Position numbers and translations under genes: made by a program
The notes under the pieces: model-generated
Told to the model about the DNA's origin: nothing
Databases searched by the model: none
The model's input: the letters and a program-made list of their open reading frames with translations, nothing else
Shown: piece by piece, positions 1-11,569 of the stretch
Position numbering within the stretch: the stretch's first letter is position 1
Layout of the letters: every line of letters begins with the position of its first letter
NCBI GenBank assembly: GCA_964017235.1
Contig: OZ024935.1
Span: 91,697,207 to 91,761,206 of the forward strand
DNA: 64,000 nucleotides
Direction: 5' to 3'
DNA from: Sabellastarte sp. h YS-2021
Taxonomy: Eukaryota > Annelida > Polychaeta > Sabellida > Sabellidae

Positions 1-480
1 ATGTGTTGTCTGAGGTGCCCAGGGACTCTTAATCCCAGGAAGCCTTACCCTTAGTCCCAGGAGGCCTGGACTTGTGTCCCAGATCCATCCCCGACCCACC
101 ATGCAAACAGAAAAGCAGAAATCGGCTATTGATGTCTGAGAAAATCTGTTATTAGTCCCAGGAGGCCTGGGGTGGCCCCAGACCAGTCTGAGACCCAGTA
201 CTTATATTCCCAGCAGGATCAGTGTTGAACTGTATCAAAAACATGGCTCAGTCACTTCTTAGTTGGGACAGGAGTGTGACTTGTCTGAGAATGTCTGAGG
301 CTTCCTGATGACAATCACAGAACTGGATGCAGATTAAATTTCCCCGCCCATTATTTATGTTTTTTTTCACAGACTCTCAAGGATTAAGGGTCCCAGGACC
401 AATCTGGGATTAATCCTTTGTGGAACAGGGGCATAATAAAGCTAGTCGTATGCACTGGACATGAAATATCATAGCAAAGG
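1..480. other. Unassigned segment, possible Harbinger-like right end
   Basis: No gene is recognised. The 17-base word AGTCCCAGGAGGCCTGG occurs twice (53-69 and 154-170), and variants of 'cccagga' recur up to 430. At about 411-436 the sequence reads GTGGAACAGGGGCATAA. This resembles the right ends of the two Harbinger-type elements further along (GTGGAACACCTGCATAA at 54781-54797 and a near variant at 36481-36497). The segment may therefore be the right end of a third member whose left part lies outside the window. The resemblance is short and the call is weak. Confidence 0.3.
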
Positions 481-1189
481 TTATGTATGGAGGAAAAGAA
501 CTCAGCCATGACCAATTAAATAGGAAATACCACTTCCAGTGTAATATCATTAGGTATCGGATAATAAAACTCTTGCTCAAAACTTTTGTAGCTGCTTATA
601 ACAATGACAATACATTTCCATATAAAAAGCCCAACATGGTCGATTCACTCACAGAACTTGTTCAAATAACAAAAGGAGAAAGCCCTTTTGTAATACTTAT
701 ATGCATGGTGAATTTAAAGAACCTTCTTGTAAATCAATATGGGCTAAAACACTAAACTTGAGAGTGGACAAGAATATGTGAGAAAATATCTTTAGGGCCT
801 GCTGTAAGGTCATAACAGATAACCAATTGTTTGTGTTCCAGTATAAAATTTTATTTAATATCTTAGATACTAAGGATCATTTGCATAAACTTAAACTAAC
901 AGATTAAGATTTATTCTGAAACAACTGTTGGGCAATGAAAATAGTGCAGAATTGTATATAATTTGGGCTATGTGTCTGTTATGTATTATTCTTTGACATG
1001 ATAACTTGGCACCAATCCTCAACTTTGCAATATTGCGCAAAACAGCTTATTGGAAGCTAAGCAACAGTTGGTTGTCATTGGTAACCCTCGTACATTTCAT
1101 TGCATACCATATAAGGTGGAGGCAATTATGGACAAAGTAAAATCAGAAATTGATTAGCTGTTTTGCAAATTTTCAAGTACAGATTCTAT
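481..1189. other. Unassigned AT-rich DNA
   Basis: An open frame of 90 codons on the plus strand (483-755) shows no motif that I recognise, and its composition matches the non-coding surroundings. I do not call it a gene. Any 3' exons of secreted-protein copy A would have to lie here or beyond the window start, but none could be identified. Confidence 0.4.
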
Positions 1190-1404
1190 ACTCTGTACCA
1201 TTTTTAGCCAATGATTACAAACAGAATTTGTATTGTTGCCCCTTAGAAGGACTGTAAGCTGCTAATAGTAAACTAGCTGTTGTGCCAAGTATATTTATAA
1301 GTTGTGCTTGAGTCAAAGCATGATTCTATTAAGTGAAATCTGTTTATACATAGAAATATTCTTAATATGTAACAATGTATAATGCCAAGCAGTATATTAC
1401 TTAC

Positions 1405-1551
1405 ACCTCTTCACAGAATTAGCTTTCAGTTCATTTATCCCTTTCCTGTTTTTTCCAGTGCTTGAGTCAAATTTCATTAACTTCACTGTGTTCTGTTCAA
1501 CCTTTGACATTGCAATATTTTTGTCATTATAATACTCTTCTCTTGTAACAT
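1405..1551 (-). CDS. Copy A exon 3: helical segment
   Basis: Acceptor catccatttcag and donor GTAAGT. The frame shared with copy B is open throughout and is rich in Lys, Asn and Glu. The core VEQNxxKLMKFDS is identical in both copies, as expected of a coding exon under some constraint. Coiled-coil-like, of unknown function. Confidence 0.6.
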
Positions 1552-1857
1552 CTGAAATGGATGAAACATTTAAACAGGAACTGCACAACCTCAGCACTTG
1601 ACTCAGGTAATCATAGGGGGTGCCATGTGAAAGGTATTGAAATTTTGAAACAATAGAAGGCTTACACAATAATAGAATACTTCTAGAGTGTAGACCTTAG
1701 CCAAAGCAGCCAAGTATTCCCATATTGTCATTTAACAGAAGTACTGTGTAAACACTCATAATCGTATAGCATGACCCTGAAACCACTTCTGTAATCACTT
1801 CTTCCTTTGGCCAGGCCATATCCATATTAAAAATTCATAAAGCTTTGGAATAATCAT

Positions 1858-2104
1858 TTATTTATTTATTTTATTTATTTAATTTGGGGTTTTACGTGGC
1901 TTTCAACACTGTACAGGTCATATCACGACGGGTAGTTGGAAGGGCAGAGGAAACCAGTACATACAGTTCGTTAGGGTTCTGTACTGTAAACTGCCGACTA
2001 ACGGCAAGCAACTACCAGCTTTCCCACATAAGGCCGTGCCGGGAATCGAACCCTGGCCTCAGAGGTGGGAGGCAAGAGTGTTACCACTCTGCCACTGTGG
2101 CCCC
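1858..2104 (-). mobile_element. tRNA-derived SINE, family 1, full length
   Basis: Read on the minus strand it starts with a tRNA-like head. The head has an A box (TGGCAGAGTGG) and a B box (GGTTCGATTCC), then a unique body, and ends TTGAAAGCCACGTAAAACCC followed by an AAAT-rich tail. A perfect 12-bp target duplication TGGAATAATCAT flanks it (1846-1857 and 2105-2116). It lies in the intron between copy A exons 2 and 3, and copy B has no SINE at this place. Two more copies are at 37629-37788 and 38977-39207. Confidence 0.85.
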
Positions 2105-3031
2105 TGGAATAATCATAAGCACATATAAATTAAAGAAACTCAAAAACATAACAGAGATAATAGTTACCAATAATGATTACCAAGTGCGTTAACATAATTC
2201 ACAGCTCACCATCACAAAAAGTTATAGGCCATATTTAGGAGGGGTCTTACATGGTCAGTTTGGCCTTCATGAAGTTCTTGAATACAACTAACCAATCCAA
2301 AGAGAACTGTACGCTTGTAATTCCAAGCTTAAAATGCAGATAATTCTCAGAAGAACTGTGTCAGACACTCAACAGTAGATGTGATTATGGTTGCCAGGTA
2401 TACTGGACAAAACCCTTAGTGTGAAAATGAAGAATTAAACCTATAGCTTCTGACTAATTTAGGCTTACTAATATTAGTTGGGATCAAATGTAAACAGGGC
2501 AAACTAAGACTGCAGCTCCCTTGAAGTATGTCTTAGTTACACACTGTTGTTCGTTGGTCCTTGCAGTCTGTGCTATCATGGATATAGGCAATATTAAACT
2601 TTGAATGATATCTAAATAACAATAACATCAGCCTAGGTTTGTTCAACTACACCAATAGAATCTATAGGTACTACAAGGTGTGTTGAATGCCAGGTACTGC
2701 AATGTATATTGATACAAACTATTGTGAAGTAAAAGGGAAAACCTAGGAAACATAACGGAAAGATGATGGAAACACTAAAATATTAAAAGAAAGGAATATC
2801 TAGCAGAGGACATGCAACTGTCAACTTCACAACATATTTAAGGTGGAAATGAAAAACAAGCCAACCTAAGAATTACTTAGTAGTCACTTACAAAGATAGC
2901 CCAAGACAGTTATTGCTAGCTGGCAGAGATTGTCAACTATTCATGCTTCAGTTTAGATCTTAGGACCAGGTTAGATAAAAGGTTAGATTAACACTTCTCC
3001 AATAAAATATAAAATTTCCAATAGCACTTAC

Positions 3032-3081
3032 ACTCATCACATGTACATTCATCGTTAAATCTTCTTAAATGCCTGCCTCCA
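3032..3081 (-). CDS. Copy A exon 2: Cys-rich micro-exon
   Basis: A 50-nt exon between a tattttcag acceptor and a GTAAGT donor. In the frame conserved with copy B it reads GGRHLRRFNDECTCDE. The DECTCD cysteine pair is identical in copy B, which is one codon shorter (47 nt). Confidence 0.55.
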
Positions 3082-3767
3082 CTGAAAATAAAATTTATGG
3101 TGTCATCATCTTTGATCAGCATATGACCTTTACTAAAATTTTTGCTGGGATTAAAAGAAATTGAACAGAGACTCAAATTGGACTGTGCCTCTCAGATGGC
3201 CAAAAAACAATAGAGAGGATGTGCAATTTGTCAATGCACAAAACAGGAGTTTCAACCAGTAAAGAAGCATAAGCACATCATTTGGATTTGTTAGAAGCTC
3301 ACTTGAAAGGAAAATGCAAACACTTATATTCTACTTTTAAGAAAAATAAGATTGGCCAATTGTTACCGGATACAATAACTATAAAAATTGTAGTTAAAAA
3401 TTGTGTTAGTAAAAGACAACCATTACCCTTTCAAAATATCAAGGAACAACTGATTACCAGTATCAGTTTTACATCTAGACTATAGAATATTAACTAAAAT
3501 GTTAAATGAATTAAGTCTGCCTGTACTGCCAATAATTATTCTAGAACATAAGTTATTTTAGTGTGTAAAGTAGATGAAACATTAATAATTCTAGAAAAAT
3601 GAGTTAAACTTAGGAAAGAAATGGCAATTCTCCCTCCTGTTTTCGATTCAAATAAAGATTTTGATTCAGCTATATAAGATATTTCAAACAAGCTTTAAAA
3701 TTTATTTCAGATTGGCAATCATATAATATGTAGGTTAAACCAGCCTGTTAACGTTTAATTCACATTA

Positions 3768-3918
3768 GATGTAGTTAATCCCCTTGAGGGTAGAGAGTTT
3801 TCCAATCATAGACTGCCACCTCTGTGTGGGTTCCACACCCACAAGTTTCAATGATAAACCCTTATGTCAAAATGACCAAGGCAGTTAAACTTTTAGCTGT
3901 CATTGTGCATACCCGAGT
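3768..3918 (+). mobile_element. SINE-like repeat, family 2, degraded
   Basis: The segment around ctgccacctctgtgtgggtt and tgaccaaggcagttaaactt matches 37790-37935. A decayed B-box-like stretch follows 'tgtgtgggttc'. It lies in the intron of copy A and is absent from the aligned part of copy B. The ends are not defined. Confidence 0.45.
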
Positions 3919-4904
3919 TAATATGTGACAGTTGCATGGAAATTTTAAGGCTATCAATATGGGAAAGAAAATTAATTTTCTCTACTCACATTTCGTGGTC
4001 AAACTTTTCATCCATCTGAAAATTTTAAAAGTGTAACTTCCAGTTATACATATAATATCAAGACGGAGTAGAAAACATTTATAGAGTGCAAATCTCTAAC
4101 AAGGCACATTTCCAAGATATCATGCCTGGAAAACAGTAGGTAAGATTGTTTTTGAGCATGTATTTAATCTCTCCTAAATGTTTTGTGATGACCATGAATC
4201 CTTATTATGAAGTAGGTCTTGTATATTTCTTACAATGGCCATAAAGTCTTATCCATTGCATGTTTTAATGACATGATTATTTCTTTCTTTCCCAAATAGG
4301 TGAGGCTTTAGTATTATTCATTCTCTTAAGAACATAAAGATGTTAATAGTGTATTTATATTATAACATATGACTAACCCGTTTGCTTAAAATACAAACTT
4401 ACAGGACAAACTTACATCATGTATGACCATTATACATCAATCTACTGAAATATTTGAAAATATATAGATTGGTGGTAGAAGTTTACAATGTAATTCTAAA
4501 GGTAAATGCAAAAGTTTTCAAATAGACTTTCACCACTGTGTATAACATTGCCATTGCATTAGAAATGTAGTTTGACTGAACACAACTATAATGAGACTTT
4601 AATGAGAATTGTGCTGTGGAATGGATACATTTCTCTTAACTGAAGTTAAGCAGCATTGGGCTACTCTGGTTTTTCAGTTCACCACAAGACCACAAACCTT
4701 TTTTGCTTTGTTCCAATAACAATGACACACCAGACCATTTTGTTTAAGAAGTAATAACATTTCATCCATATATACTGTAACGAGAATTGAATAGAGAATA
4801 TCTCCTTGTTTTACACCATAAGTAACTGTAAAGATTTAAGACAGACACGTTATACATTTAACACATCTATTTACTCTTATAAATATTAAGTATAGCAAAA
4901 GTAC

Positions 4905-5027
4905 CTTTTCTGTCTCCATTTCACCCTTGCTGTTTCTGTATGCCGGTGTATCAGATTCGAGAAACCCATAGTTGCAGCCAAAGAGAAACAAACAAATAAA
5001 CAATGGTTTCCAGCTCATCCAAAGCAT
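4905..5027 (-). CDS. Copy A exon 1: signal peptide
   Basis: 41 codons from ATG (5025-5027) to a GTAC donor at 4904. Residues 7-18 form the hydrophobic core of a signal peptide, with a Cys at position 18, followed by a polar stretch ending GEMETEK. Copy B aligns in the first 20 residues (KPLFICLFLFGCN against KLLFISSFVFSCN), and the start lies about 75 bases downstream of a conserved TATA-like box. Confidence 0.6.
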
Positions 5028-5097
5028 GTTGATTTAGTAGAGACAAAATGAAATATCCTCAGACGTCTTTAGAGAGTGTTGGCAGCTGAAAAAATAC

Positions 5098-5112
5098 AGG
5101 TTTATATAACAT
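5098..5112 (-). promoter_or_regulatory. TATA-like box upstream of copy A exon 1
   Basis: On the minus strand GTTATATAAACC lies about 75 bases before the start codon. The same box and about 20 bases around it are kept in copy B (60526-60540), while much of the spacer has diverged. That makes a TATA promoter likely. Confidence 0.5.
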
Positions 5113-5520
5113 TTTGCTTTTCCAAAAGACATAGGTTATCTGAACATATGTATAGTATTGATTTGCTTTGTACAATATCTGCTCGATTATCCCATAATCA
5201 CAAACATATTTTTGTGTGTACAACTTCATTTGTTAATTTTGTTGACACAAAGTCCATATATTTAAATAAGACACAATATGTATTATTGTTTTGCATCTCT
5301 TGGAATTTCTATCATGATATGTCCTACATTTGATATTTAGTTATACACTGGTAAACTAGATCATATGTTATTCGTGTAGGTTTCTTTTCATTAAAATATG
5401 TCAATAACATACATATAATAATAATAATAACATACATATCAAATCCACTCCTATATCTGTTGATTTACATTTGTATTTTGATGTTATATCAAACTTGTAC
5501 AGATGAAAGCATTTATCTGC

Positions 5521-5775
5521 CACTATGGCCTAATGGGTAACACACTCGCCTAGGAACACAGAAGACGTGGGTTCAATCCAAGGTACAGGCAGATACAAGG
5601 TGGCTCGGATGACCACCTAAAATGACGGTCCTCTGTTATTGGGTCCTTTCCCCAGTGGTAGGCTAAAGAACTTCAAGGACGTTAATAAATGGTCATTCGA
5701 ATGGGGCATATAGCACTTTGAGTCCTGTAGTAAACAGATATATTGTGCTTGGTATAAATGTACAAAAAATACAAA
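5521..5775 (+). mobile_element. tRNA-derived SINE, family 3
   Basis: Plus-strand element with a tRNA-like head: A-box-like TGGCCTAATGGGTAAC at about 5527 and B-box-like GGGTTCAATCC at about 5570. The body ends in ATTGTGCTTGGTATAAATGT and an A-rich run (5760-5775). That 3' end resembles the L2-type tails known from several SINE groups. It sits exactly at the distal border of the duplicated segment, and copy B lacks it. Confidence 0.7.
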
Positions 5776-7570
5776 AACCTTCCAAGTTGACAATAATTTA
5801 GTCTATTTTAGCTGTTTTGTCTATATAACAAAACTAACTAAAATAGTTAAAGCTCTCCAGAAAACTACATACCAGCAACCCTTAGTCCTCCATTCCAAAG
5901 TGAGCAGCCATAAAAATTTCTATACACTATTTTAGATTTTACAGGTGTTTTGGGGTGTGCGATAATGCAGTTTCTCAAAAACACCATTGCCTGATATTAA
6001 CAGATAACTACAGCCAATCCGTGTATATTCCACAAAACATACTTTTGATGTTTGTTTATTGATATGTGAATCTCTTTGTTTTGTTCATCATATCTTCAAA
6101 AGTAAAGGACAGATAATTCTGACAGGGCCTTACCAAAAGAAGAAGTATTTGAATTTTGGGAAATATATGAATCATATTCTGGATAAAATAATCCTGAATT
6201 TTCAAAGGTCCCTTATCCAATATATATTCAATGACTTTGGTTTTTTGGCTGACATTAAAAAGTAAAAGGTTCTTGGAGATTCCTCAATTCTGTCAATTTC
6301 TACATAAATCCCCCAAAACACTTTGCTTTTGATGTTCCCACAGTTTGTAATGATTTACCTGATCAGGTCTGTTTTACCCCAACTCTTACCTGTTTCAGAA
6401 AAGGGTAAAATCATCTCACTTCAAGAAAACATTCCCAACTTAGCATACACTCTGTCCGGCATATCCATGGTACTGGACTTGGTAACAGCTATGGATAGAT
6501 GAATTTTTTTAATTGGATTTTGATGCTGTGCCTTAGAGTCTGCCTGCCAGAGATTAAGTTCCTTAAAAGTTCAGAATAGTATGGAATAGAATAGAATTAC
6601 TCAAAAAGTAATAAGTGGATCATTATGAAAATATAACAATGAAAATCGCTTTATTAATGATAATGAATATTTTATTCTACACTAATAGCTATTTACGTTC
6701 ATAAATTAACAGTCAAATAAAACATAAGATTTAAGGCTACCTCAAAAGGGCCATAAGACAATATATTTTGTTGCATGAGGTAACCTTAAAGTACATTACT
6801 TTTTATGAATATTGAAAGGTGGTCTTAAATATAATTTAAGAATGGAACTTTTTAGATCAGTTAACAGAAAGTTAAGTTTAGGTTAGTATTATCTTTAGAT
6901 TTCTTTTCTGTAAACATAAAGGTCAAGTTAATGTTTTAATTTCTTTACATTGAATGTTAAAGTAATTTATTTTAAGATTGACTAATATTAAGGCAATCTT
7001 ACATGAGGATTATATTTTTGAAGGAATTTAAAAATACCATTTCATCTTTAGAAAAACACCCGAACCCCAATATAGAAAGTAGCGGTTAAGGAAGTTAGGT
7101 TTTGTTGGAAATTGAGTCCCACTTGACCAGACCCATTGGGGTCATGAGTTATATTTCCAGATACTATCAAACGTCCAGGTTCCATTGGTCTGTACATCTT
7201 ATAGAGTAACATTGGAATGAAAGGTCAAGCTGGCACCAGAAGATAGGAAAGAGTAAATTGTTATTCTTAAGAGCTGACCTTAGGGGTTTCCAGTATCATT
7301 CAGTGTTAAATGTCCTCTTGTGCAGACTGAATTTTAAACTTATGATGAAGAGAAAGGATATGAAATTTTAGGCTCTCGACTTGAATTTTGTTTCAAGTAA
7401 ACCTTTATGGTTTCTAGTGTTTATGTGGGTGTTCACTTTGTTATTGTGTTCTTATTTGTAGAGGGGGATATAAGAGGGTGTCACACATAACAAAAATGAA
7501 CGTTAAAGTCACAGAACTTGGAGGGAGTAAGGCAACCTCATGGAGAGAGGTTTGGAGTGCAGGATAGTTT
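5776..7570. other. Unassigned AT-rich intergenic DNA
   Basis: No exon, repeat family or RNA gene could be supported here. The open frame at 6059-6265 has no recognisable motif and lies in homopolymer-rich DNA. Confidence 0.4.
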
Positions 7571-7574
7571 ATAA

Positions 7575-8160
7575 AATAATAATAATAAATGTTTTTCTGT
7601 AGTGCAAAATCTACAAACAGTAATCAATTCGCTTTACAGCATGGATATCTACATAATTATTTATTGTTTAAAGGCACAATTAAAAAAGTGAGTTTTTAAC
7701 TTCTTCCTAAAATCACTGGTAGATGTTTTACATGGTTAGGCAAATCATTCCAAAGCTTAGGTCCACAAACAGAAAAAGCATGATCTCCAAATGTTTTCAA
7801 CTTGGACTTTGGAACTGTCAGCAAATGTTTACTTGATGAGCATAATAATCTATCACTTTTGTGTGGTCGTAGTAGATCTTGGAAATAAGGAGGTGCGAAT
7901 CCTTTAGTTGATTTAAACACCAACAGAAGAATCGTGTACTAGGTAACCAATGCAGTGTCTTCAAGCATTCAGGAGAACTTTGGTGCTCCAAATTCGAGGT
8001 CAACACAAGTTTTGCCGCACAATTTTGAACCCTCTGTAGTTTATCCAATACCTTGTTCGAGATACCAAACAGAATACTGTTGCAAGAGCATGAACTACTT
8101 TTTTGCTGCTTCAGTACAGTTACATCAAGAGGTTGAAGCCGCCTCAGGCGGTGACTCAGT
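7575..8160 (-). mobile_element. 5'-truncated LINE (CR1/L2/Rex-like), 3' end
   Basis: The minus strand encodes fragments typical of the C-terminal end of a non-LTR reverse transcriptase. LDKLQRVQNCAAKLVLTS and KTLHWLPS lie near 8060-7930, then APPYFQDLL, and FGDHAFSVCGPKLWNDLP near 7780-7740. The frames are broken between the first and second fragments, so the copy is dead. A short ATT-type tail ends it near 7575 (forward strand ataataataataa). The 5' side stops within the thumb region, the usual 5' truncation. It abuts the decayed Ngaro-like element. Confidence 0.8.
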
Positions 8161-8584
8161 GTCTCTAGTACTGGACAGATTAGTATCAGCAGCGGACAGT
8201 ATTGCAGGAAAAAATGGCAAACTAGAGACACCCTTATCTTCACTTGAAGGTGAGGTTCATTGGTTTCCGTGATGGGAGATACAGGGATTAAGGACAGTGA
8301 GGAGCCCATTTTTGGCCAGCAGGTAGGACAGGGTGCAACCCCCTGCCCCTGAAAAAAAAGTTAAAGCCTTTGCAGGCGACATGAAGATTATTGAAGCAGA
8401 CACTGAGAGGGGAAAGAAGAAAAGACTAGAGAGGAAGCAAGGACATGCAAAAGAAACAATGTCACAGAATTACACACAACAATTAAGTAAAATTTCTGAT
8501 TGTACCATAGTTGAGAGAAAATCAAAACCTGGAAAAAAGAATGACGTTGACAGATGCAGGACTGTTGACCCAACATAAAGAGCT

Positions 8585-8603
8585 GGGGGGGGGGGGGGGG
8601 GGG
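8585..8603 (+). repeat. Run of 19 guanines
   Basis: An uninterrupted G run inside the gag-like part of the decayed element. Long pure G runs are rare in such AT-rich DNA. It may be true, or a sequencing or assembly length error. Confidence 0.9.
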
Positions 8604-9825
8604 CTGGCCTTGGGTACTATGTGACTCAGGCGACACAATTTTGGTCATTGGTGAGTCAGCTGGAAACACAAGCCACGAGGTTAGAGGATGACAGTCACCA
8701 TGACTTGCTGGACTTCTTGAAAGGTAGAACCACAAGAGCAGGGATTAGCTGATGTGAATACATTAGCCAGGAATCAACAAGCGCAGCCTGTACAACTTGC
8801 AGTTACAGAAGTGAAGCAACAATCAGACAATGACTGGAAGCATGACCCATGAGTCTAGTGCAGGGCAGACGACATGCAGGCTAAGTGCAAGAGAACGGGA
8901 CGGTATAATACGATGGACAGCTTTGCTTCCTTTCCTTCTAGGAGATGGCCCAATGAGGCTATCCTAGAAATGTGTTACATTAAATGACCTAACAGAAACA
9001 CAATTTGTGATGGGTTTCATGAAAATGTACATGACACACTCATCTAACTGATGAGACAATACATGTTACTGGAACTCTATGAATTGTTGAAGTTGGCAGA
9101 CTCTACATCCTCGGAGGTTGCAAGGGGGGCATATATGGCAGTATGCATGAGATTGAGGAGGGGCAAATAACTTGCACATCATTGCTTCAACATTGCATGA
9201 TACACATGCATGCAGTAGTGTTCACAGGCCCATCAAACAGGAGTGGATCACACGCAGGTCAAGTAAACTTGGATACGCCTTTGTTGTGCAAAATCTACCA
9301 ATCCAAACTACAGGGAGGTATCTGATCAACACACAGACACTATAATGTGTTTTTGCTTCTATTGACACATGACAGACGATTATGGGAATGGACATGGACA
9401 GGATTTAATCAAATGTAACCCGGGTGGATGATGCTAGTATTGTGACTGAGGTTACTCTTACACACATGGCTATGACATTGATTATGAAGTGAAATTGGAA
9501 GCAAAATTTTATACCAATTTTACCACGGGTGCCAAGTTTCATATCTTCCGGGCTCAGTACATGAGCAGTCAAGGATGGAATCATAATGCTAATCCTTTTA
9601 TATTGAGCAGTTTTAATGTCATTCTGCATTGGGATGGGAGTTGTGTGAGTGAACAAGACAACAAGGGGACAAGTATTGGGGTGGGAGTAAGGGTCGGAGT
9701 AAATATGTGGGATAGGGTGGGTGAGGAAGTATGGGATCAATGTGACAACTGTGGTCATCAAGCTGATAATGGTGTGGATTGAGTGGATCTTATGACTCAG
9801 CAGAAGTTATTATACTGTGTTGATC

Positions 9826-9965
9826 AAGTGAATCAGTCTGTTGGAATGTATAAGTGGGGTGCCGATTGTGATAGAGCATCTTCATCAGTGGGTTGGATCA
9901 GTCTGTTCTAATGTGTAAGTGGGGTGCCTCTTGTGATACACCATCGCGTCAGTAGGTCGAGTCGG
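9826..9965 (+). repeat. Two-unit tandem repeat, about 70 bp
   Basis: Two direct units share 'gatcagtctgtt', 'aatgt(g)taagtggggtgcc' and 'tgtgata.a.catc'. They lie inside the decayed Ngaro-like element, between the gag-like and RT-like parts. Confidence 0.6.
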
Positions 9966-10167
9966 CCAGTGTCCAGTGGCTCTTCTTTGTCTGATACTGA
10001 TGGTGAAACTTTTCATCAGTCAACTTTGTTTAAGTGCTTTGACAATGACTACAAACATGACTGACTGTACAAGGCGAGTAATTATTGAAGTTGTGACAAA
10101 ACAAGTTTTGTTTGCTCTGAGGCCACCCTGCGAGAGTCTGTTGGGGGGTAAGTTTGACAGTTTTGAA

Positions 10168-10247
10168 AATACTATGGGTGCTGAATGAACATGCCAATAT
10201 AAAAGTGTAATTGTCAAAAAAGGTGTTCATTCAGCACCCGTAATATT
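10168..10247. repeat. Imperfect hairpin, 23-bp arms, 34-nt loop
   Basis: The arms 10168-10190 and 10225-10247 pair with two mismatches (core GGGTGCTGAATGAAC against GTTCATTCAGCACCC). It could be a short foldback element or a structured part of the retroelement transcript. Confidence 0.75.
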
Positions 10248-11062
10248 TATTGGGAAAATTATCTTCATAAATTTATTGCAGTTTTTGGCTGTCCTTTGGG
10301 GACCCAGACTGGAGCTTTAAACAAAGGTTGATAACTACAATTCAGCGATGACATATATAAGGCATGTCCTCAAGTTTCTAGATAAAGAAAAACACATAGT
10401 ACCATATTGGTTCCATTTAAGGATTGGCCTGTCCCGGGCTGTCATGTTTCCCCATTCATTTCGAGGACCTCTCTTATGGAAGTCTGGATTCAGTTAACGG
10501 TAATGCACAGCGTGGAGTTTATGGATTTTGTGTTAACTTTGCCAAGTTTGGATTATTTAATAAATGATATCTTGGCTGGTCAGGATCCCGGGGGATGCAT
10601 TGAAATTAGGTATTAAGTCTGACAACAAATGTTACATTGATAGATCTCTGGCTTTTGGCACCGTGAATAGGGATACTTTAGAACTAAATGTGGCTTTATA
10701 AGCTTTGTTTACCTTCTTGGTGTAGGTGCAGGGAGAGCCCAACATCTGGCTGAGGCAGCATATGACATGATATTGGAGGTAGAACATCAAAGAACATGGA
10801 AATTACACACTAGGATGTTTAGAAATTACCTTTCGTTTTATATGGCACACAAGGTTACGGACACCGAATCGGTCTCTTCATTATTGGCCTTTTATATAGC
10901 TTGAAAAACTCTGCTCTGTCACCATGGACAATCTGTAATAATGCAACTGTGTTGACAGCGATAATGGCGAGCCTTAATATGAATACCCAAGCATTCAACA
11001 ATTTGATCCACCCCTCAAATCTTCAGAGGAGCAATGAATATCATGAAATGTGTGTACCTTAA

Positions 11063-11569
11063 GCCTCTCTTACATCCCATTGTACGTGCTCGTACATCAT
11101 GAGAGAAAATTTAGCTGATTTGCAAGGGACACTTAAGGTACCTGTGCAATTTTATAACAGAATAAGAAGGGTGCACAGACCCTGCAATGAAAACTGGCAT
11201 GCACATTTTCTCTGCGTGCACGCAGTATTCATATAAACACATCTATGTCTCAAGGGTAGCTTATGAGAGACTTGTGCACGTGCATTATCCTTGCTAGTGT
11301 TGCAAGATCTCTCCATTTACTTGCAGGGTTTGCACGTGCCATATAATACACTGACATATACCTTGCATCCATATTAACCCACTGTGGGGCCTGTAACTAG
11401 TCGCAGTTTGTTCTTTGGTGTTCAATTACTGTCACTCTTGTTGGCCAAATATTCCTTGTTTGCATGTTCAAATCGCTGTGACCTCACTACCAGACTACAC
11501 TGATATCTTTCAACAATACTTGCAGCACACTTACGTGTATACACACGTATGATGGGATGTAAGAGAGGC
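11063..11569. mobile_element. MITE with TTAA-like flanks (piggyBac-type?)
   Basis: Inverted ends: left GCCTCTCTTACATCCCAT (11063-11080), right its complement ATGGGATGTAAGAGAGGC (11552-11569). The match goes on imperfectly into the interior. Flanks are TTAA (11059-11062) and TTTA (11570-11573), suggesting a TTAA target with one later change. No coding capacity in 507 bp. It interrupts the tyrosine-recombinase part of the decayed element. The piggyBac assignment rests on the TTAA flank alone. Confidence 0.65.

Larger units (their letters stand above)
1405..5027 (-). pseudogene. Small secreted coiled-coil protein gene, copy A (3 exons seen)
   Basis: Minus-strand gene paralogous to the one at 47767-60452. 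Exon 1 is 5027-4905: start codon, then a hydrophobic signal-peptide core (LFICLFLFGC). Exon 2 is 3081-3032, reading HLRRFNDECTCDEC when taken in the frame that matches copy B. Exon 3 is 1551-1405, a charged helical segment with VEQNTVKLMKFDS. Splice sites are good: AG acceptors at 3082-3083 and 1552-1553, GTAAGT-type donors after exons 2 and 3, and GTAC after exon 1. Exon 1 is 123 nt and ends in phase 0, whereas exon 2 is only open when entered in phase 2. The simple splice form therefore stops within exon 2. I read this as a decayed copy, unless another donor is used. Family unknown; downstream exons are not seen. Confidence 0.55.
1190..5510. repeat. Duplicated segment, copy A (partner at 47520-60925)
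   Basis: This stretch aligns in order and orientation with 47520-60925. Matching blocks include 1190-1560 with 47520-47920, 2880-3080 with 48430-48527 plus 54798-54895, 4195-4320 with 58490-58620, 4730-5030 with 60180-60455, and 5076-5510 with 60510-60920. Copy A is compact at 4.3 kb. Copy B is 13.4 kb because it carries extra insertions: Harbinger, 55.6-58.5 kb and 58.9-60.2 kb. By eye the aligned parts differ by roughly 15-25 percent, so the duplication is old. It includes exons, introns and the upstream TATA region of a minus-strand gene. Confidence 0.85.

Noticed and set aside
483-755. 90-codon plus-strand frame as a gene
   Set aside because: No motif, no splice context and no similarity to any other part of the window; a chance frame.
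5521-5600. A real tRNA gene
   Set aside because: A and B boxes are present, but no clover-leaf closes and the sequence runs on into a SINE body with an A-rich tail.
8333-8735. Overlapping frames on both strands as host proteins
   Set aside because: They lie in the decayed gag-like region; the minus-strand Pro run is only the complement of the poly-G tract.
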